A stretch of 64,000 nt of DNA. Source: Apostichopus californicus (taxonomy: Eukaryota > Echinodermata > Holothuroidea > Aspidochirotida > Stichopodidae). The position numbers and the translations under genes are program-made. Positions 46,601 through 57,030 of this stretch are shown here, in pieces. Location: the NCBI GenBank assembly GCA_020650975.1, contig JAIPMN010011762.1, positions 1 through 64,000 on the forward strand, written 5' to 3'. Position 1 is the stretch's first letter, and each line of letters starts with the position of its first letter. The notes under the pieces are model-generated. The model made no database searches. It was not told where the DNA came from and saw only the letters and a list, made by a program, of their open reading frames with translations.

Positions 46601-49600
46601 AGCTGGATAGACATACAGTATATCCAAGGAAAGCACGCAAGTCAAATTAACTTCCTGGGGGAGGAGGGAGGTGGGGAGAGACCCAGGTGTGGGACTAGGG
46701 GGCGCAATGCTTAAATGTTACCAATTTAGTGGCTTACTGTTTATAGATGAGGAACGTGCAAAGAAAGGCGAGGGAGGAGTAAAGTGAACTCGTTGGTACT
46801 ATCTATAGACAATTCTGCCTCTTGTCATTTTCCTTCAAGTTTAATGGAATCCATAATCTTAAAATAACTACGAAAATCTGAATGCAGCCTCTTTTAATTA
46901 TGTTTTGAAATCCCAAAGGATGTATAGAAGGTAAAAATCCAATGTTTCCGGGCAATTTCCGAAAGATTTTAAATCCACTACGAAAACGTATGTGTAAACA
47001 CTTTGGTTGGTAGAATGAGAAGGAAGGGCAACGACCGGGGGAGCCGGTCGCTGAGGGTGCACAGTGTTAAAAGATTACCAGGGCATACTAGACATGGTAG
47101 AATGAGCTGCTAAGGTTGTGAGGAGACAGGTAAGCAAAGTAAATTCTGAATGCAGCCCCTTTTAATTATGTCTGAAAAATGCGAACATCGACTGACCATG
47201 AACTATGGTCTTTCTTTCACTATCTTTTCAGACAGGATCCCGTCATTCCTTTCAGAGAGTTGTGAAACACACTTTCTGGACAAAAAAATCTTTGTCACCT
47301 TCTGTTTCACTAATCTAAATGTTAAACATTCCCAAATAATTATTTCTTATTTGTAAACCATTGTCTCGTTGATTCACCGGATATAAATCTCACAGCATAT
47401 ATTATAAACAGGATGCATATATTTCATATGTTGGCATAGTATGGCAGTCACATCACAAAGTAGATTGCTCGAAAATGAAACTTAATCTAAATGTTGAACA
47501 TTCCAAAATAACTATTTGTTATTCGTAACCTTTGTCTCGTCAATTCACCCGTATCTCACGTCATATATATTATAAACAGGATGCATATATATTTCATATG
47601 TTGGCATTGTTCGGCAGTCACATCACGAAGTAGATTGCTCGAAAATGAAACATCCTTATTTTACATGTACAGCTTTCAGCTACTTACATGAAAAGTAAAG
47701 TTCTGTAAGGCACCGTGGGAAAAAGACAAAAAGGAAAAACGTGGGGAAAATAAAGTCTGATCCTCCGTTGGCGATCAACTCCCTTGTGTGAAAGCTCTGG
47801 CACTCAGGATCTTATCCCATTGGATGATCTTAATCATCCTTTCGAAGGTGAGGGGTGGGGTGGGGGGGGACAAAACCGGGAGCTTGAGATATAAGGTGAG
47901 TGCGAAAGCTCTCGCACTCAGGATCTTACCCCATTGCATGATGGTAGTCATCCTTTTAGGGGTGGAGGGGGTGGGACAAAACCAGGGCTCGAGATACAAG
48001 AAAATAAGACAGAGAGTGTGAAAGCCTCGGTGTTTTACCGTGAGCCGAGATCACAATGAAATATGACGATGCTATGTTCTGTTAATTGTCGTAGATCACA
48101 GATGATACAGGGGTGCATGCAAATATTAAATGTGGAAACATCTCCCTGACTCGCTGTGTGCTACGCAACTTCCCGTTTGTTGACGGCTCGCTCGCAGTTT
48201 GATTGTTCGGGTGAGATCCAATGTGAACATTAAACAAAGAATGGAGTGAACTATTTCACTATATTTAGCCACTGTCATTTGAAAAAAAAAAAGTGGTGAA
48301 AAAATGTATATTACAAAAGTAAAGATAATCTATCAATTTGAAATTGTTTCCTTTTGCATCTTGATACTAAAATTAATATCATAAATACTAGAATTACTCA
48401 GTAAATTTGTCTTCATGACTCTTAGTCTGCGGTGAAAACCATCACTGACACAGATATTGACTCCTTAAGTCATGGATCTCGTACTTCAAAGTCTGATTAG
48501 TGCTGTTGTACAACCCTACATGCTTTTCTCCGCCGGAATAAGACTCTAGTTTTGTACTGAAATTTAACACTGTGGATTGCAAGAGCATTGTTCATCCATG
48601 GCCATGTCATGAATAGATTTTCAAATAAACTAATAAAGGGGCCCTAGCTAACCTTTGAAATTCATCTAAAAAGTTGCCTTAAGTGGCTTGTGTTAATATT
48701 GAAAATGTTTAAGTATTATTGTACTTACTGTATTTTAGCTTTTTAATTCTCCCAAAACATAACATCTTTGAACCCTTAAAAACACTAGAACCTGGAGTGA
48801 GAGGAGAATTCAATTTTTCAGCTCTCTGTCAAGAACAAATTATGGGAGAGGAACTCAAAACGGACAGTCCATTTTATCCCATTAACACAGGAAATGAACT
48901 CCAGCCCAAACTTTACAACTAGCAATTTCTCTCCACCTCCATTAACAACTTTTTCAGAGGAAATGTTCACTTAGACATATTTCCTCACCTGAGAGAGCTT
49001 TGTTGTGATACAATGCTTCCTTGACAAGATTTACTTATTCCTATTTTCATCTGAATGTTGAGGTCTCAAAGGTCATTGCTCCATATGACCTACCCATGCA
49101 AAGGGATTCTTCTGTATTAGCCAAAAGAAGGTTACAAAGCCCCAAGTAGCTGCATGCTGATATAATGGGTTTAAGACGTGTTGCCTAGCAACAGAACACA
49201 TTCATGTAGGCCAATAGCCAAACATGACTGCAGGTTTGGCCTGGATTTGCTCCCATGGGAACGTGGCCTAGAACATGTAACGAGAACATGTTACTCTCTC
49301 TTAGCACCACTTTATAACAATTGTTCTTAATATTGGTGCTTTATAAATGTATCGGGATTAATTAATTGATTGACTGATTGATTGAACATGCTATGGTTGA
49401 AAGAAGAGGAGATTCAAGATTAATTAATTTTCAAGGATATTCTTAGAGTTTTCCAATTCTTCATGTTTGTTTGAATGGGTTGCTGTTACAGTAGTATAGC
49501 TGGGTATGAATATTTAGGTATGCTTTATGTAGGGTATGCAATGACATATGGAAGACATACTACATTTAAAGGGATAGCCCACTGGTGGCAAGCAATGGTA

Positions 49601-50287
49601 TTATAACTTATATTGAAGAAGAAAACATTCCACACTCAATTCTGACACATCACGGTTAAAACTGTTGTGCATAAATAATTCTTGCAAACCGTTGTTGCAA
49701 ATATTATTGAAGAGAATTGTTTACGTGTAAAATGAATGTTTGAAGTGGAACAAGACTCAAGAGTCTGCAAATGTCACTTGATACGTAGTCCTAATCAACT
49801 GACTTGAAAAGTTGAAGCAGTCACTAACTTTGAACAATAGATACAAAACACCAAAAGCAAACCATCAATACATAATGAAATAAAAATAGCCAAACCAGTA
49901 ACTGACTGAAAGTGACCGGTCGCTAAGGGTGTATATTGCTGAAAAGGTTACCATTCACTCTAAGTAAAGTGCAAGAGTGCTGACATTGTTGTGAGGGGAC
50001 AGGTTAGCTAGTAAGTAAATATGTAGACTGTGATTCAAACAACGAGCTCCTTTTTGGGATGCAAGTGATTCAGCAAAATTCTTACCTGTAGAAGCAACCT
50101 CTCATCGCCAAGGACAACGGCTGTATTCCAGTCGAGGACCTCGCTAAATGGGAGCACCCAGCCATTGCTAAGAAGTACTGGCACACAAGCTGCTTGGAGG
50201 GACTCAAGGAATCGAAAGGAACCGAGGCGGCGCCCTCGGGGAGTTAAGCAAAAGGTGGAATTGTGAAGAAGAATTTGATAGTCGTAC
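28250..50287 (-). CDS. EXT1: EXT1 (exostosin-1), last seven exons
   Basis: EXT1 forms, with EXT2, the Golgi co-polymerase that alternates GlcA and GlcNAc in heparan sulfate chains. Seven exons on the minus strand, in transcript order: 50287-50086, 41753-41634, 38544-38293, 36802-36707, 30047-29958, 29534-29374, 28622-28250. All visible junctions are GT-AG and join into 430 residues without a stop, matching about the last 426 residues of the 746-residue human protein. Residues 1-107 end the exostosin GT47 lobe ([31 protein letters not shown]). Residues ~160-430 are the GT64 lobe, with the acidic DAVLSLDEN motif in the metal/nucleotide-sugar region and the EXT1 signature [18 protein letters not shown], which separates it from EXT2 and EXTL genes. 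The large first exon (transmembrane anchor and most of the GT47 lobe, ~320 residues) lies beyond the window. Confidence 0.97.
28623..29373 (-). other. EXT1 intron (751 bp) with minisatellite
   Basis: At 28800-28985 there are four degenerate ~45 bp units containing CATACCTCAGCCAACCTCAA and TCATGTACAACAG. The rest is AT-rich and unremarkable. Confidence 0.75.
29374..29534 (-). CDS. EXT1: EXT1 window exon F
   Basis: Acceptor GTTTCAG and donor GTAAGT flank 161 bases encoding [20 protein letters not shown] and [20 protein letters not shown], a highly conserved GT64 core. It ends in phase 2 within a lysine codon. Confidence 0.96.
29535..29957 (-). other. EXT1 intron (423 bp)
   Basis: No recognised feature. 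Confidence 0.55.
29958..30047 (-). CDS. EXT1: EXT1 window exon E (acidic motif)
   Basis: Acceptor ATCTACAG and donor GTGAGA flank 30 codons ending [18 protein letters not shown]. Human has LSLDED at the same place, so the third acidic residue of this motif is asparagine here. Confidence 0.95.
30048..36706 (-). other. EXT1 intron (6659 bp)
   Basis: Mostly AT-rich unique sequence. It contains a CT-rich tract at 30130-30220, one copy of the ~110 bp dispersed repeat (32384-32476), C-rich tracts near 33520-33560 and 35075-35085, and one isolated AGGTCAAAGGTCA block near 34152. No exon or other gene seen. Confidence 0.6.
32384..32476 (+). repeat. ~110 bp dispersed repeat, copy 1
   Basis: Contains GTTAAAAGGTTACCAGGACA, TAGGCACAGTAGAATGAGG, GTGGGGAGACAGGTAAG and GAGCGAAGTAAATAAT, shared with copies at 42447, 43820, 46990 and 49913. 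All copies have the same orientation. Class unknown. Confidence 0.7.
36707..36802 (-). CDS. EXT1: EXT1 window exon D
   Basis: Acceptor CTGTAG and donor GTAGGC flank 32 codons: [20 protein letters not shown] then [12 protein letters not shown]. It matches human IIVLWNCDKPLPAKHRWP, the nucleotide-sugar binding fold of GT64. Confidence 0.95.
36803..38292 (-). other. EXT1 intron (1490 bp)
   Basis: AT-rich, with CTGTCTG-type short repeats and C-runs around 38090-38240. Nothing else recognised. Confidence 0.55.
38293..38544 (-). CDS. EXT1: EXT1 window exon C
   Basis: Acceptor TTTTTCAG and donor GTACCA flank 84 codons, including [11 protein letters not shown] and [18 protein letters not shown], the linker into the GT64 lobe. 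This segment is the most diverged part from human, as expected for the linker. An E-box-rich 14 bp minisatellite lies ~60 bases upstream of the acceptor. Confidence 0.95.
38600..38700. repeat. 14 bp minisatellite containing E-boxes
   Basis: Six perfect copies of TGCAGACCAGCTGT plus a degenerate seventh. Each contains a CAGCTG E-box. It lies in the EXT1 intron about 60 bases upstream of the acceptor of exon C. Confidence 0.95.
38701..40900 (-). other. EXT1 intron part, with assembly gap 40134-40143
   Basis: AT-rich unique sequence followed by a G-rich zone. The 10-N gap at 40134-40143 sits inside a long G homopolymer (over 20 Gs before it and 7 after), a typical sequencing break point. No other feature seen. 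Confidence 0.7.
40905..41468. repeat. ~19 bp minisatellite beside EXT1 exon B
   Basis: About 25 to 30 degenerate units of the form CAATCTAACTCAACATCGG, interrupted by longer variants containing AAAATCAGTTAATCTAA, which recur about every 170-200 bp as a loose higher-order pattern. It ends ~165 bases from exon B. Confidence 0.9.
41634..41753 (-). CDS. EXT1: EXT1 window exon B
   Basis: Acceptor TTTCCAG and donor GTAATG flank exactly 40 codons: [20 protein letters not shown] followed by [20 protein letters not shown]. The human counterpart is also 120 bases. Confidence 0.96.
41990..42470 (+). mobile_element. Gag-like fossil of an LTR retroelement
   Basis: A short stretch with capsid/SCAN-like protein similarity (for example [19 protein letters not shown] and [18 protein letters not shown]), followed by a polar linker and the beginning of what looks like a zinc-knuckle region. 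Family probably Ty3/Gypsy-like. It is broken, carries several breaks, and no protease, polymerase or terminal repeats were recognised, so it is an old fragment. It lies in an EXT1 intron, antisense to the gene. Confidence 0.65.
42447..42600 (+). repeat. ~110 bp dispersed repeat, copy 2, next to the Gag-like fossil
   Basis: Starts with ACACTTTAGCTGGTAGAATG, an extension also present in copy 4, and continues with GTTAAAAGGTTACC and AGAAGACAGGTAGATAAGG. Its position directly after the Gag-like fossil suggests that the family is part of, or was inserted into, that element. Confidence 0.6.
42770..42822 (+). repeat. Degenerate hammerhead-like module (copy 3)
   Basis: Positions 42782-42820 repeat the 39-nt layout seen at 2316, 2363 and 26151: outer arms GCCT/AGGC, inner hairpin GATCC/GGATC, and ACGTC before the right arm. 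The core is more diverged. Confidence 0.6.
43820..43924 (+). repeat. ~110 bp dispersed repeat, copy 3
   Basis: Shows GTTAAAAGGTTACCAGTTCA, TAGGCACGGTAGAACGAGG and GAGCGAAGTAAATAAT, closest to copy 1. Confidence 0.7.
43975..44370 (-). repeat. AGGTCA-type repeat, inverted relative to the 19.7 kb array
   Basis: Two diverged units containing AGTTTTCAGACTTTGACCTC and ACCCCAAATGACC, the reverse complement of blocks in 19735-20310. This shows the family is dispersed as well as tandem. Confidence 0.65.
46990..47147 (+). repeat. ~110 bp dispersed repeat, copy 4
   Basis: Has the same left extension as copy 2 (AAACACTTTGGTTGGTAGAA), then GCCGGTCGCTGAGGGTGCAC and the shared core ending in AGCAAAGTAAAT. 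A weaker relative may lie at 46691-46780. Confidence 0.65.
47311..47651. repeat. Tandem duplication, two ~170 bp units
   Basis: Units 47311-47482 and 47483-47651 are about 85-90% identical by eye. They share TAATCTAAATGTT, TATTATAAACAGGATGCATA and AGTAGATTGCTCGAAAATGA. Confidence 0.9.
47787..48030. repeat. Tandem duplication, two ~115 bp units and part of a third
   Basis: Units start at 47787, 47901 and 48017 with TGTGAAAGCTCT or TGCGAAAGCTCT. They share CACTCAGGATCTTA, GGTGGGACAAAACC and short inverted GGATGAT/ATCATCC segments. Open frames on both strands are by-products. Confidence 0.88.
49300..49390 (+). repeat. LINE 3'-tail-like fragment with ATTGATTG tail
   Basis: TTGGTGCTTTATAAATGTA followed by an (ATTGATTG)n-like microsatellite matches the layout of non-LTR retrotransposon 3' ends. 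Too short to place in a clade. Confidence 0.4.
49913..50020 (+). repeat. ~110 bp dispersed repeat, copy 5
   Basis: Shares GACCGGTCGCTAAGGGT with copy 4, then AAAAGGTTACCATTCACTCT, GTGAGGGGACAGGTTAG and AAGTAAAT. It lies 65 bases from the EXT1 exon A donor. Confidence 0.65.
50086..50287 (-). CDS. EXT1: EXT1 window exon A (end of GT47 lobe)
   Basis: Minus-strand acceptor GTGCAG precedes 50287 and donor GTAAGA follows 50086. Its 202 bases encode [20 protein letters not shown] through [11 protein letters not shown]. The length equals the sum of human exons 2 and 3 as I remember them (94+108), implying one unsplit ancestral exon or a lost intron. It enters in phase 2. Confidence 0.96.
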
Positions 50288-53200
50288 CTGCACGTGGAAT
50301 GCAAAAGAGAATATGGTTTTAAAAAGTTAAGTGTCTCTCCAATGAAAGTTTTACAGCAGGCAGTATCCATAGAAGATTACAAAACATAATACTGAACACC
50401 GGTCAATTTGTCGGATATGTTACACCAAATTTTCAACTGAAATGATGAACTTGACAATTTAACAAATTTTGGTCATTTCCAAATTGGACTTTGCGATGTA
50501 TTGCTTGTAACCTTGGTGACAGTACAGTCACTGTACAACGACAGTGTCTGGGAGCTGACCAAATGGATGCAAATTAACCAGAAGTGTAAAATTTAACATC
50601 ACAGGTAAAAGTATGTTTGATGAAAACAACCTCGTAGACAATCTTATTTCGATCATTGGCAATCTTGTTTGTAGCAATTCCACCAAAAATATGCACAAAT
50701 AAAGTAGCTGCAAAAATACATCGCCTACTGTATTTTATATTCCTTATTTATCACCAAGCAAAAATCTGTATAAATTTTAACTAGCCTGCACTAATCAACA
50801 TCATGTACACTCAAAACAGTCTGACAAGAAAGAAACCAATATGGAGGTCACTGTTGGCTTTTAAACCCAACTGTACTTTTCTAAATCATTTTATCCAAAT
50901 ATAAAACATATAAATTTACCTTTACTACTACTGTATGGTTAAAATAACAAAGTATAAAAAAAAACATGTGAATGAATTTTTTTTTGAAAAACCATGTAAA
51001 TAAAAAATGATATTCTTTTATACACACCTGCATGGACCAACTATATAGTATACCCACAATATGGGTTAAGACCCCTATTGAACCAATACCCAATGGGGAA
51101 AAAGTTCACTTCATTCATTTCCCAAAAGATTGGAATTTTTTCTCTTCCCCTTTCTGTTTCTGACAAAGGAATGAATGGGCCCTAGGTAGTACTGTATTAA
51201 TACAATTACCTTCACTCACAAAGACACCCACACACGCACATGGAGTCATCTTTGTGACCAGTATGAAAGGGTCACATGTTCAGAGTTGAGTTTTGTCATG
51301 CAACACCATTTCACCAGGTGTATTTATAAGCAAAGTGAATATATGTAGAGAAACTATAAATATTAAGAAAAGATATCCAACTTCCTTATAACCTTTGTTC
51401 CTTGTTTATCTTCTCCCCCCCCCTTTTTTTTTACTTGACTGGGTAGAGGGCTTAATGGTATTTTTTTTAGGCTAGGGTACGTAGTTTGAAGTGCGTCAAT
51501 ATAGGAGAGGCCATGATGTAAATCTTACATTTTTAATATCAATATTGATGTCACTGACTTGTGAGGGCACTTGTCACTCTGTAGATAACACAATTATGTT
51601 CAAAATCACGAATTAAATAAATTGAGTACCTACTGAATGTAAAGTATACCTCAAGCAACTCATTTCTATTACTCTTGCCCCCTACCATCCCCCACCCAAC
51701 CCCCCCCCACATCCCCCAAACAGATTCCATAAATATGCATCAGTTAATACACACAGAACTCAATGCAAATATTCCTCTGTATCATGTACATAGACTCCCT
51801 CTTTCACTTTAATACCGTACACTACGCCAGCTAAAAGACCTGTCTTTGTTATCCTTAGTATTTTTTTCAACAAAACTATACTTTATTTATATGGCAATAG
51901 TTACACATACATCTCAACTTCCTGGATTACCAAGACAAGTCTACAAAACCCCCCCACATACAGGCCTATATATAACAAGCTGAAGAAACATGAATGTTAT
52001 GACAGTCTCGGAGAATTGAAAATATTAATCGATTGAATTGATCCAAAAGTGCAGACATAGCCCAAAATAAATAATCTTACATTCCCTTTGTTTGTTTAGA
52101 CAGGGGGTACTTTAAAAACAATCTTTCAAACTATTTTATAAAAACAAGACCTGTATGACCAAAAAATTAAAAATCTATAATTGTATCAGGAAGAATATAT
52201 TTGTCTGCATAATTCAAAAGAAATAAAATTGTGATCACCAACGTAGCTTGGATGGTCGTGACATAATGACATCATTTAAATGATGTCCTATAGACCTCCA
52301 TTGCCCTTAACCTTTTTGCCCCTCCCCTTCCTCCCTCCCCCCCCCTCTGAAACCTCTCAACATCCACATTTTCACTATTCTATAAGACCACCCTGCATAA
52401 TGACATTTCTCTACCAACTACTCCAGCATTCCTATACATGTTCCTATCATCTTGTCACCCATAACCCTACAGCATTTGGCTAATTCTCACAAATATACAA
52501 CACTACACTCTGTACCTCAAAAGTCCTCCACAACAACCTACTTTGGTCCTCTAGAGAGTACCTACTGTAGCTTTGGTCAGTGACCCTACCAAACCTATAC
52601 CCCACCTATATAGAACTTGAATCCTTCTATTAAGAACAGACAGTCAAACGCAAAAAGAACAGCTGAACTTTCAAACCATTTAGCATCCAAAAAAAAAAAA
52701 CCCTCCCTTACCCCTACCCCCTTTCCTTTGTTTATTTCTTTGGCACTCCATTAAAGCTTTTCAATGACAGAAGACAAATCCATTCAGACTGTAACTGTCC
52801 TGGTCCCAGACAGCTGTGGTATAACCAGACCCAATGCATCAATCTTACTCAAGAAGAACTCAGACAAACTGGTTATGACATTTTACAACTCCCTCTCACA
52901 AAACAGAGGCAAAATAGTTGTGGTACAGTAATCGTCTCTGGAGATCTGACCCATTAGATATTGTAATAGGTGTTACGTACCATAGGACTACAAACTAGTT
53001 ATGAGGGTTCAGCCCTCCTTGCTGTTAGGAAGTCATTTTCATTTTATTTTATCTGCCAATCAATATTAGATATATACACTATGAAATGTTTCCCTATGGG
53101 GATACACTGGTTGTTTCTGTGTGATATGTATGTACAGTCATTTCTGTAAGTGATACTCAAAAGTACCCCAAATGGTAGTAGTAGTCTGTGTCCTTGGCAT

Positions 53201-53795
53201 TAAGTGATGTTATTCCAAGTGCAAGCTTCCTTACAGTATGGAACAAGACAGACTTTAGGCCAAATGAATTCATGAAAATCTTAAGTATATACAGTTTGTC
53301 CATCGTGTGTTTACCTCGTTGATTATTCATACTAAATATAACCGAAGGTCAGTTAATGAAAGAGTCGTCTTTTGCGTCAATGTTTCCCGTTTCTTTGCAT
53401 TTGATCGCAATTTAAAAATAGTTTGTAAAAATTTATGTCTTTACTTTTACTGTACACTTAAAAAGAGTAGTGTAGTGATTACTCTATGAAGCAAACAAAC
53501 TCAAATGTTACTGGTATCTGTATTTATGAATGACATACTTACCTGTCTCCCCTACATACATCCACTCCAATCTCTACTGTAGCCTAGAACAACTGGTAAT
53601 ATTCTCAAACTGAGACCCCAATGACCCTCTCCAGATAACTGCCTTCTCCCTTCCAAATCTACCATTCGATATGTATGCGTAAACCTCATTTTCTTGCTGG
53701 AAATTCATCCAACTGATTCAATATTTATAACTTCCTCAAAACAGAAGCAAATCTTGGTGTTACTAAAATACTAAATGAGGGGCTGCCTTGCTCAG
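50288..53795 (-). other. EXT1 intron 1 (first part), no exon seen
   Basis: AT-rich, with C-runs near 51414, 51703 and 52338. No coding exon is recognised. Confidence 0.6.
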
Positions 53796-53829
53796 TGTAA
53801 TGGCTATGCTGATCAGCATAGCCATTACA
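53796..53829. repeat. Perfect 34 bp palindrome
   Basis: Two 17-base arms around the central GATC at 53811-53814 (TGTAATGGCTATGCTGA and its complement) without spacer. It could extrude a cruciform or be the scar of an inverted duplication. Confidence 0.95.
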
Positions 53830-56290
53830 TTTATTCATTTCATTTGCTTGTCATTTCTTCTTAGACTTGTTTGTTAGCATAGAGGATTTAACACGAAATT
53901 CTCCCTCTTTTATCCCCTCTGGGGGAAAGAACCAGGAAAAAGGCACCAGTCAGCGCCTCTCCATGACTCACTACCCTATAGCTTCATTCCCAGATGATGG
54001 GAAGAAAGTTAAGCCATTCCATTTTATTTCAGGTACGGTCACAACTGAAACTACGTGGGATTGACAAAGAAGAAGAAGACGACTGTTGTCAAATTCACAT
54101 GCGAGAAATCCTGTCAGTAAAGAGATAAGATCCATTTGTTGACAGGACAATGTAAGAAACCCTACTCAAATGTCATGCAAATTGTATAACAGTGCTCACA
54201 GTTATCAGAAGCAGCACTAGTATATATATGGAAACAGAAAAGTGTAGGATCATGTAGATGAATATATATTGGTATACTGATCAGTGAAAATTTCAGGCCA
54301 GATTTTTATTTAAAGCAATTTTTTCAAAATTTGTGAAACAATTGAAAGAAGAAAATTTCTGACCAAATAAGCCATTTGGAGAATCGCCAGTGAAGTTTTT
54401 GTTAGGCATTTTTTAAATTTCTGGATATTATCTGATTCTCTTTAAATGTTTCCTCGTAAAGTTCAGTTTCATGAAAACAGGTTATCATCATCTCTGATAT
54501 TTATAATCCTTTTGCGGTGTTATCTCTACACAGAAACAGTCCTGACTTTATATTGATTATCACTAAGGAAAAAGTTGCTATGCTCTTAATGTAGTGATAA
54601 GCCTTCCCTCTCCCCTTCTATATCCTCCTCCCCATCTCTTTCCTTTCCCCATGCCTCCTCTCCCCACCCTGTCTTCCTTCCCTTCCCTCTCCCCACCCTC
54701 CTCTTCTCCATTCCACCCTCTCCCTCCCTCCCTCCCTCCCTCAACATATAAGATATGTTAATGGCAAAATGTTATAGATACAGAAATATAAAGTTTGACA
54801 ATATACAACCAAAATTAATGGGTACTAATGTTTCTTCCCCTTCTCTGTTACCAATCCTGGTCTTTCCATCCTTCCTCCCCCCTCCCATTCCCCAGACATG
54901 TTCCAAAGTACAACAAAAGTTTTCACCCTATTGAGAATTTAATTCTCCCCCTCCACTTCCTCCCTCCCTCCCCCTCCACCCCTTCTCCCCTACCGAGATA
55001 TATTCTGAGGTAAAGCATGGTAATGACTGTAGCTGTGGTGTACATACAGAACAGCAGGGAAATTCTGTCTGTTACAGAGAGTTTTAAACCACTTTTAATA
55101 TCAGTAATAAGATTTTCTACAGGGCTTGGCAGGACTTTCTTTTTGGAAGTGTTACTGTATGTTCAGAACCCCACGTGAAAGTAGGACAAGGAATCGATAT
55201 GCAATGTGATACATAAATGTAGGTCAGACCGGCGCTTAATTTGCCGCAAGGCACTTAAGCTGTTATCGAGAATAAGGAATCTAATATTTACATCTTTTCA
55301 ACAGGAGGGCAAACTTTGGAGTAGAAGCAGAGAATTTGAACCATGCAGAGCTACTTCCTCCCTTCCCCCCCCCAAACCAATTAATAATATTCATAATAAT
55401 AATATCAATAATAATTATACTAATAACAATTTTCCTGATGTGGAAAAGTAATTAAGACGGTCTTGGGAAAGATATATATGTGCATATGTTTCTTAGCCAG
55501 GGACATAAATTTGATGTGTTATTAATGAGATAACTTTTTAAGTAGCAAAATAAAATTGCTATATCAGATCTTATAATCGTTAGTGTCATATGATCGGGGC
55601 AAAAAACCTACAGCAAGAGGAAGTTGGTTTTAAGTTCAATTCCCAGAGGGCAGTCAGGGGGGCATGAATATTAAGAAAGGCATACGAAGCGCCTGAATGG
55701 CGGAAAACAATGGAAGATCGAAGTTCGAATTTGAACCAAAAGCAGCAGCAGTAGCAGCTTCTAGTGATTGCCAAATCATTCTACTAAAGTCTGTAAAAAA
55801 GCTTCCAAGATGTCCACGCGAAGCATCCGTAGATCCTCATGTACAATGCTAGACGCAACGATCTCATCCTGCATGCACGAACTGACATGTCAGTTCCTTT
55901 GATAATCATTCTGTTTGTGCTATCTATTTCTTTAATCGATTCTTTTAAGTTCACACAGCTTGTTGAAATTACTCTCATGATCCACCTCGAGATAATTGGG
56001 TCAATTTTTAAGCAGATAATAGAGAGTTTGGCCTAAATTTGGGCAGCATTTTCCGAGTGCGTAAATCCACTCGAAGATCTCTCCCAATTTGTTCCTAATA
56101 TTATGGGCCGTTGAATCAACATGGTCTTGTCCGTATGATTTTATAATTCGAACCAGATTAATTTGCATGATCAGCTCCATGTTTGTCAATATCACGCTCA
56201 AAACAGTTGTATATTTTCATTGCTAAAATGAAATCTAATGCAAGGAAAAAATACAGCACTCAGATGCAATTCTAAAAATTCTGATCTACT
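53830..56290 (-). other. EXT1 intron 1, C/T-rich tracts
   Basis: Strongly pyrimidine-rich runs at 54605-54745 and 54830-54995. A B-box-like GTTCAATTC lies near 55636 without a convincing A box. No gene recognised. Confidence 0.55.
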
Positions 56291-56299
56291 TTATATAAG

Positions 56300-57030
56300 G
56301 AATTTACTGGGACTGTGAAATGTTAGGGTTTTTCCTGCCCAAGTCGTAGCTTGGGTGATTTTTCTTGAAGACCAACCTTTGACCTTTGGTTAGACCAGAG
56401 TTCTATATTTATATTCCCTTTCTTAGCCTCTTTGCTAAATCCATGTGTACTACAGTATTCATCTGTTAGTTCCAATAGAATCACTAGCAAATTGTACCAT
56501 AGCCATTCTGGTCAGCATTATGCATCGCAAGCATTCATATCCGATTAAACGGAATTCACTGAGACTGTAACATTTATGTATCGGTTTTAAGAAATGTTTG
56601 CTTATTCATGGTTGTCTTTTTTGGAAAAGTATCCAGCTAAATATAATTTGAATTCGTCGAATGACTGCACAGCAGGTATATATGTATATAGACAGAAAGG
56701 CAGGCGAATGAACTGACGTACAGACGGACAGACGTTGTCATTCCTGAATTGTAATTCGCTGAGAGTGAGAAATGTACCAATTTAGAGAAATAAGATTTTG
56801 ATTCCTTAAAGCTCTTGGGTGCATTTTCTTGAAAAGTATCCTAAACATATTTGACTTTAGTCCAATGATTGTCAACAGACATGCAAACAGACAGACACAC
56901 AAACAGGAAGACAGACAGACAGACAGACAGACTGAGCTTTGTTGAATACGTGAAATTATGATGATCACCTGGTCACAGTTGATCCTGAACTACTTCGGGA
57001 ACTCACTGAGACTGAAAATATCAGTTCAAT
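56300..57030. repeat. Degenerate ~200-250 bp tandem array with CAGA microsatellite
   Basis: A block like AATTCACTGAGACTGTAA recurs near 56301, 56552, 56753 and 57000. Each interval contains TTGGAAAAGTATCC-like sequence and ACAGACAGAC runs, the longest at 56910-56933. Confidence 0.75.

Larger units (their letters stand above)
41754..50085 (-). other. EXT1 intron (8332 bp), repeat-rich
   Basis: Holds the Gag-like fossil, several dispersed repeats, an inverted copy of the AGGTCA-type family, two large tandem duplications (47311-47651 and 47787-48016), and a LINE-tail-like fragment at 49300-49390. More complex, CpG-containing stretches lie around 44810-45260. No exon was recognised. Confidence 0.65.

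Noticed and set aside
47775-48021. Opposite open frames of 74 and 77 codons
   Set aside because: Explained by the 115 bp tandem duplication, whose units lack stops in these frames.
55600-55660. tRNA or SINE at a B-box-like GTTCAATTC
   Set aside because: No A box at suitable spacing; a single 9-base match is expected by chance.
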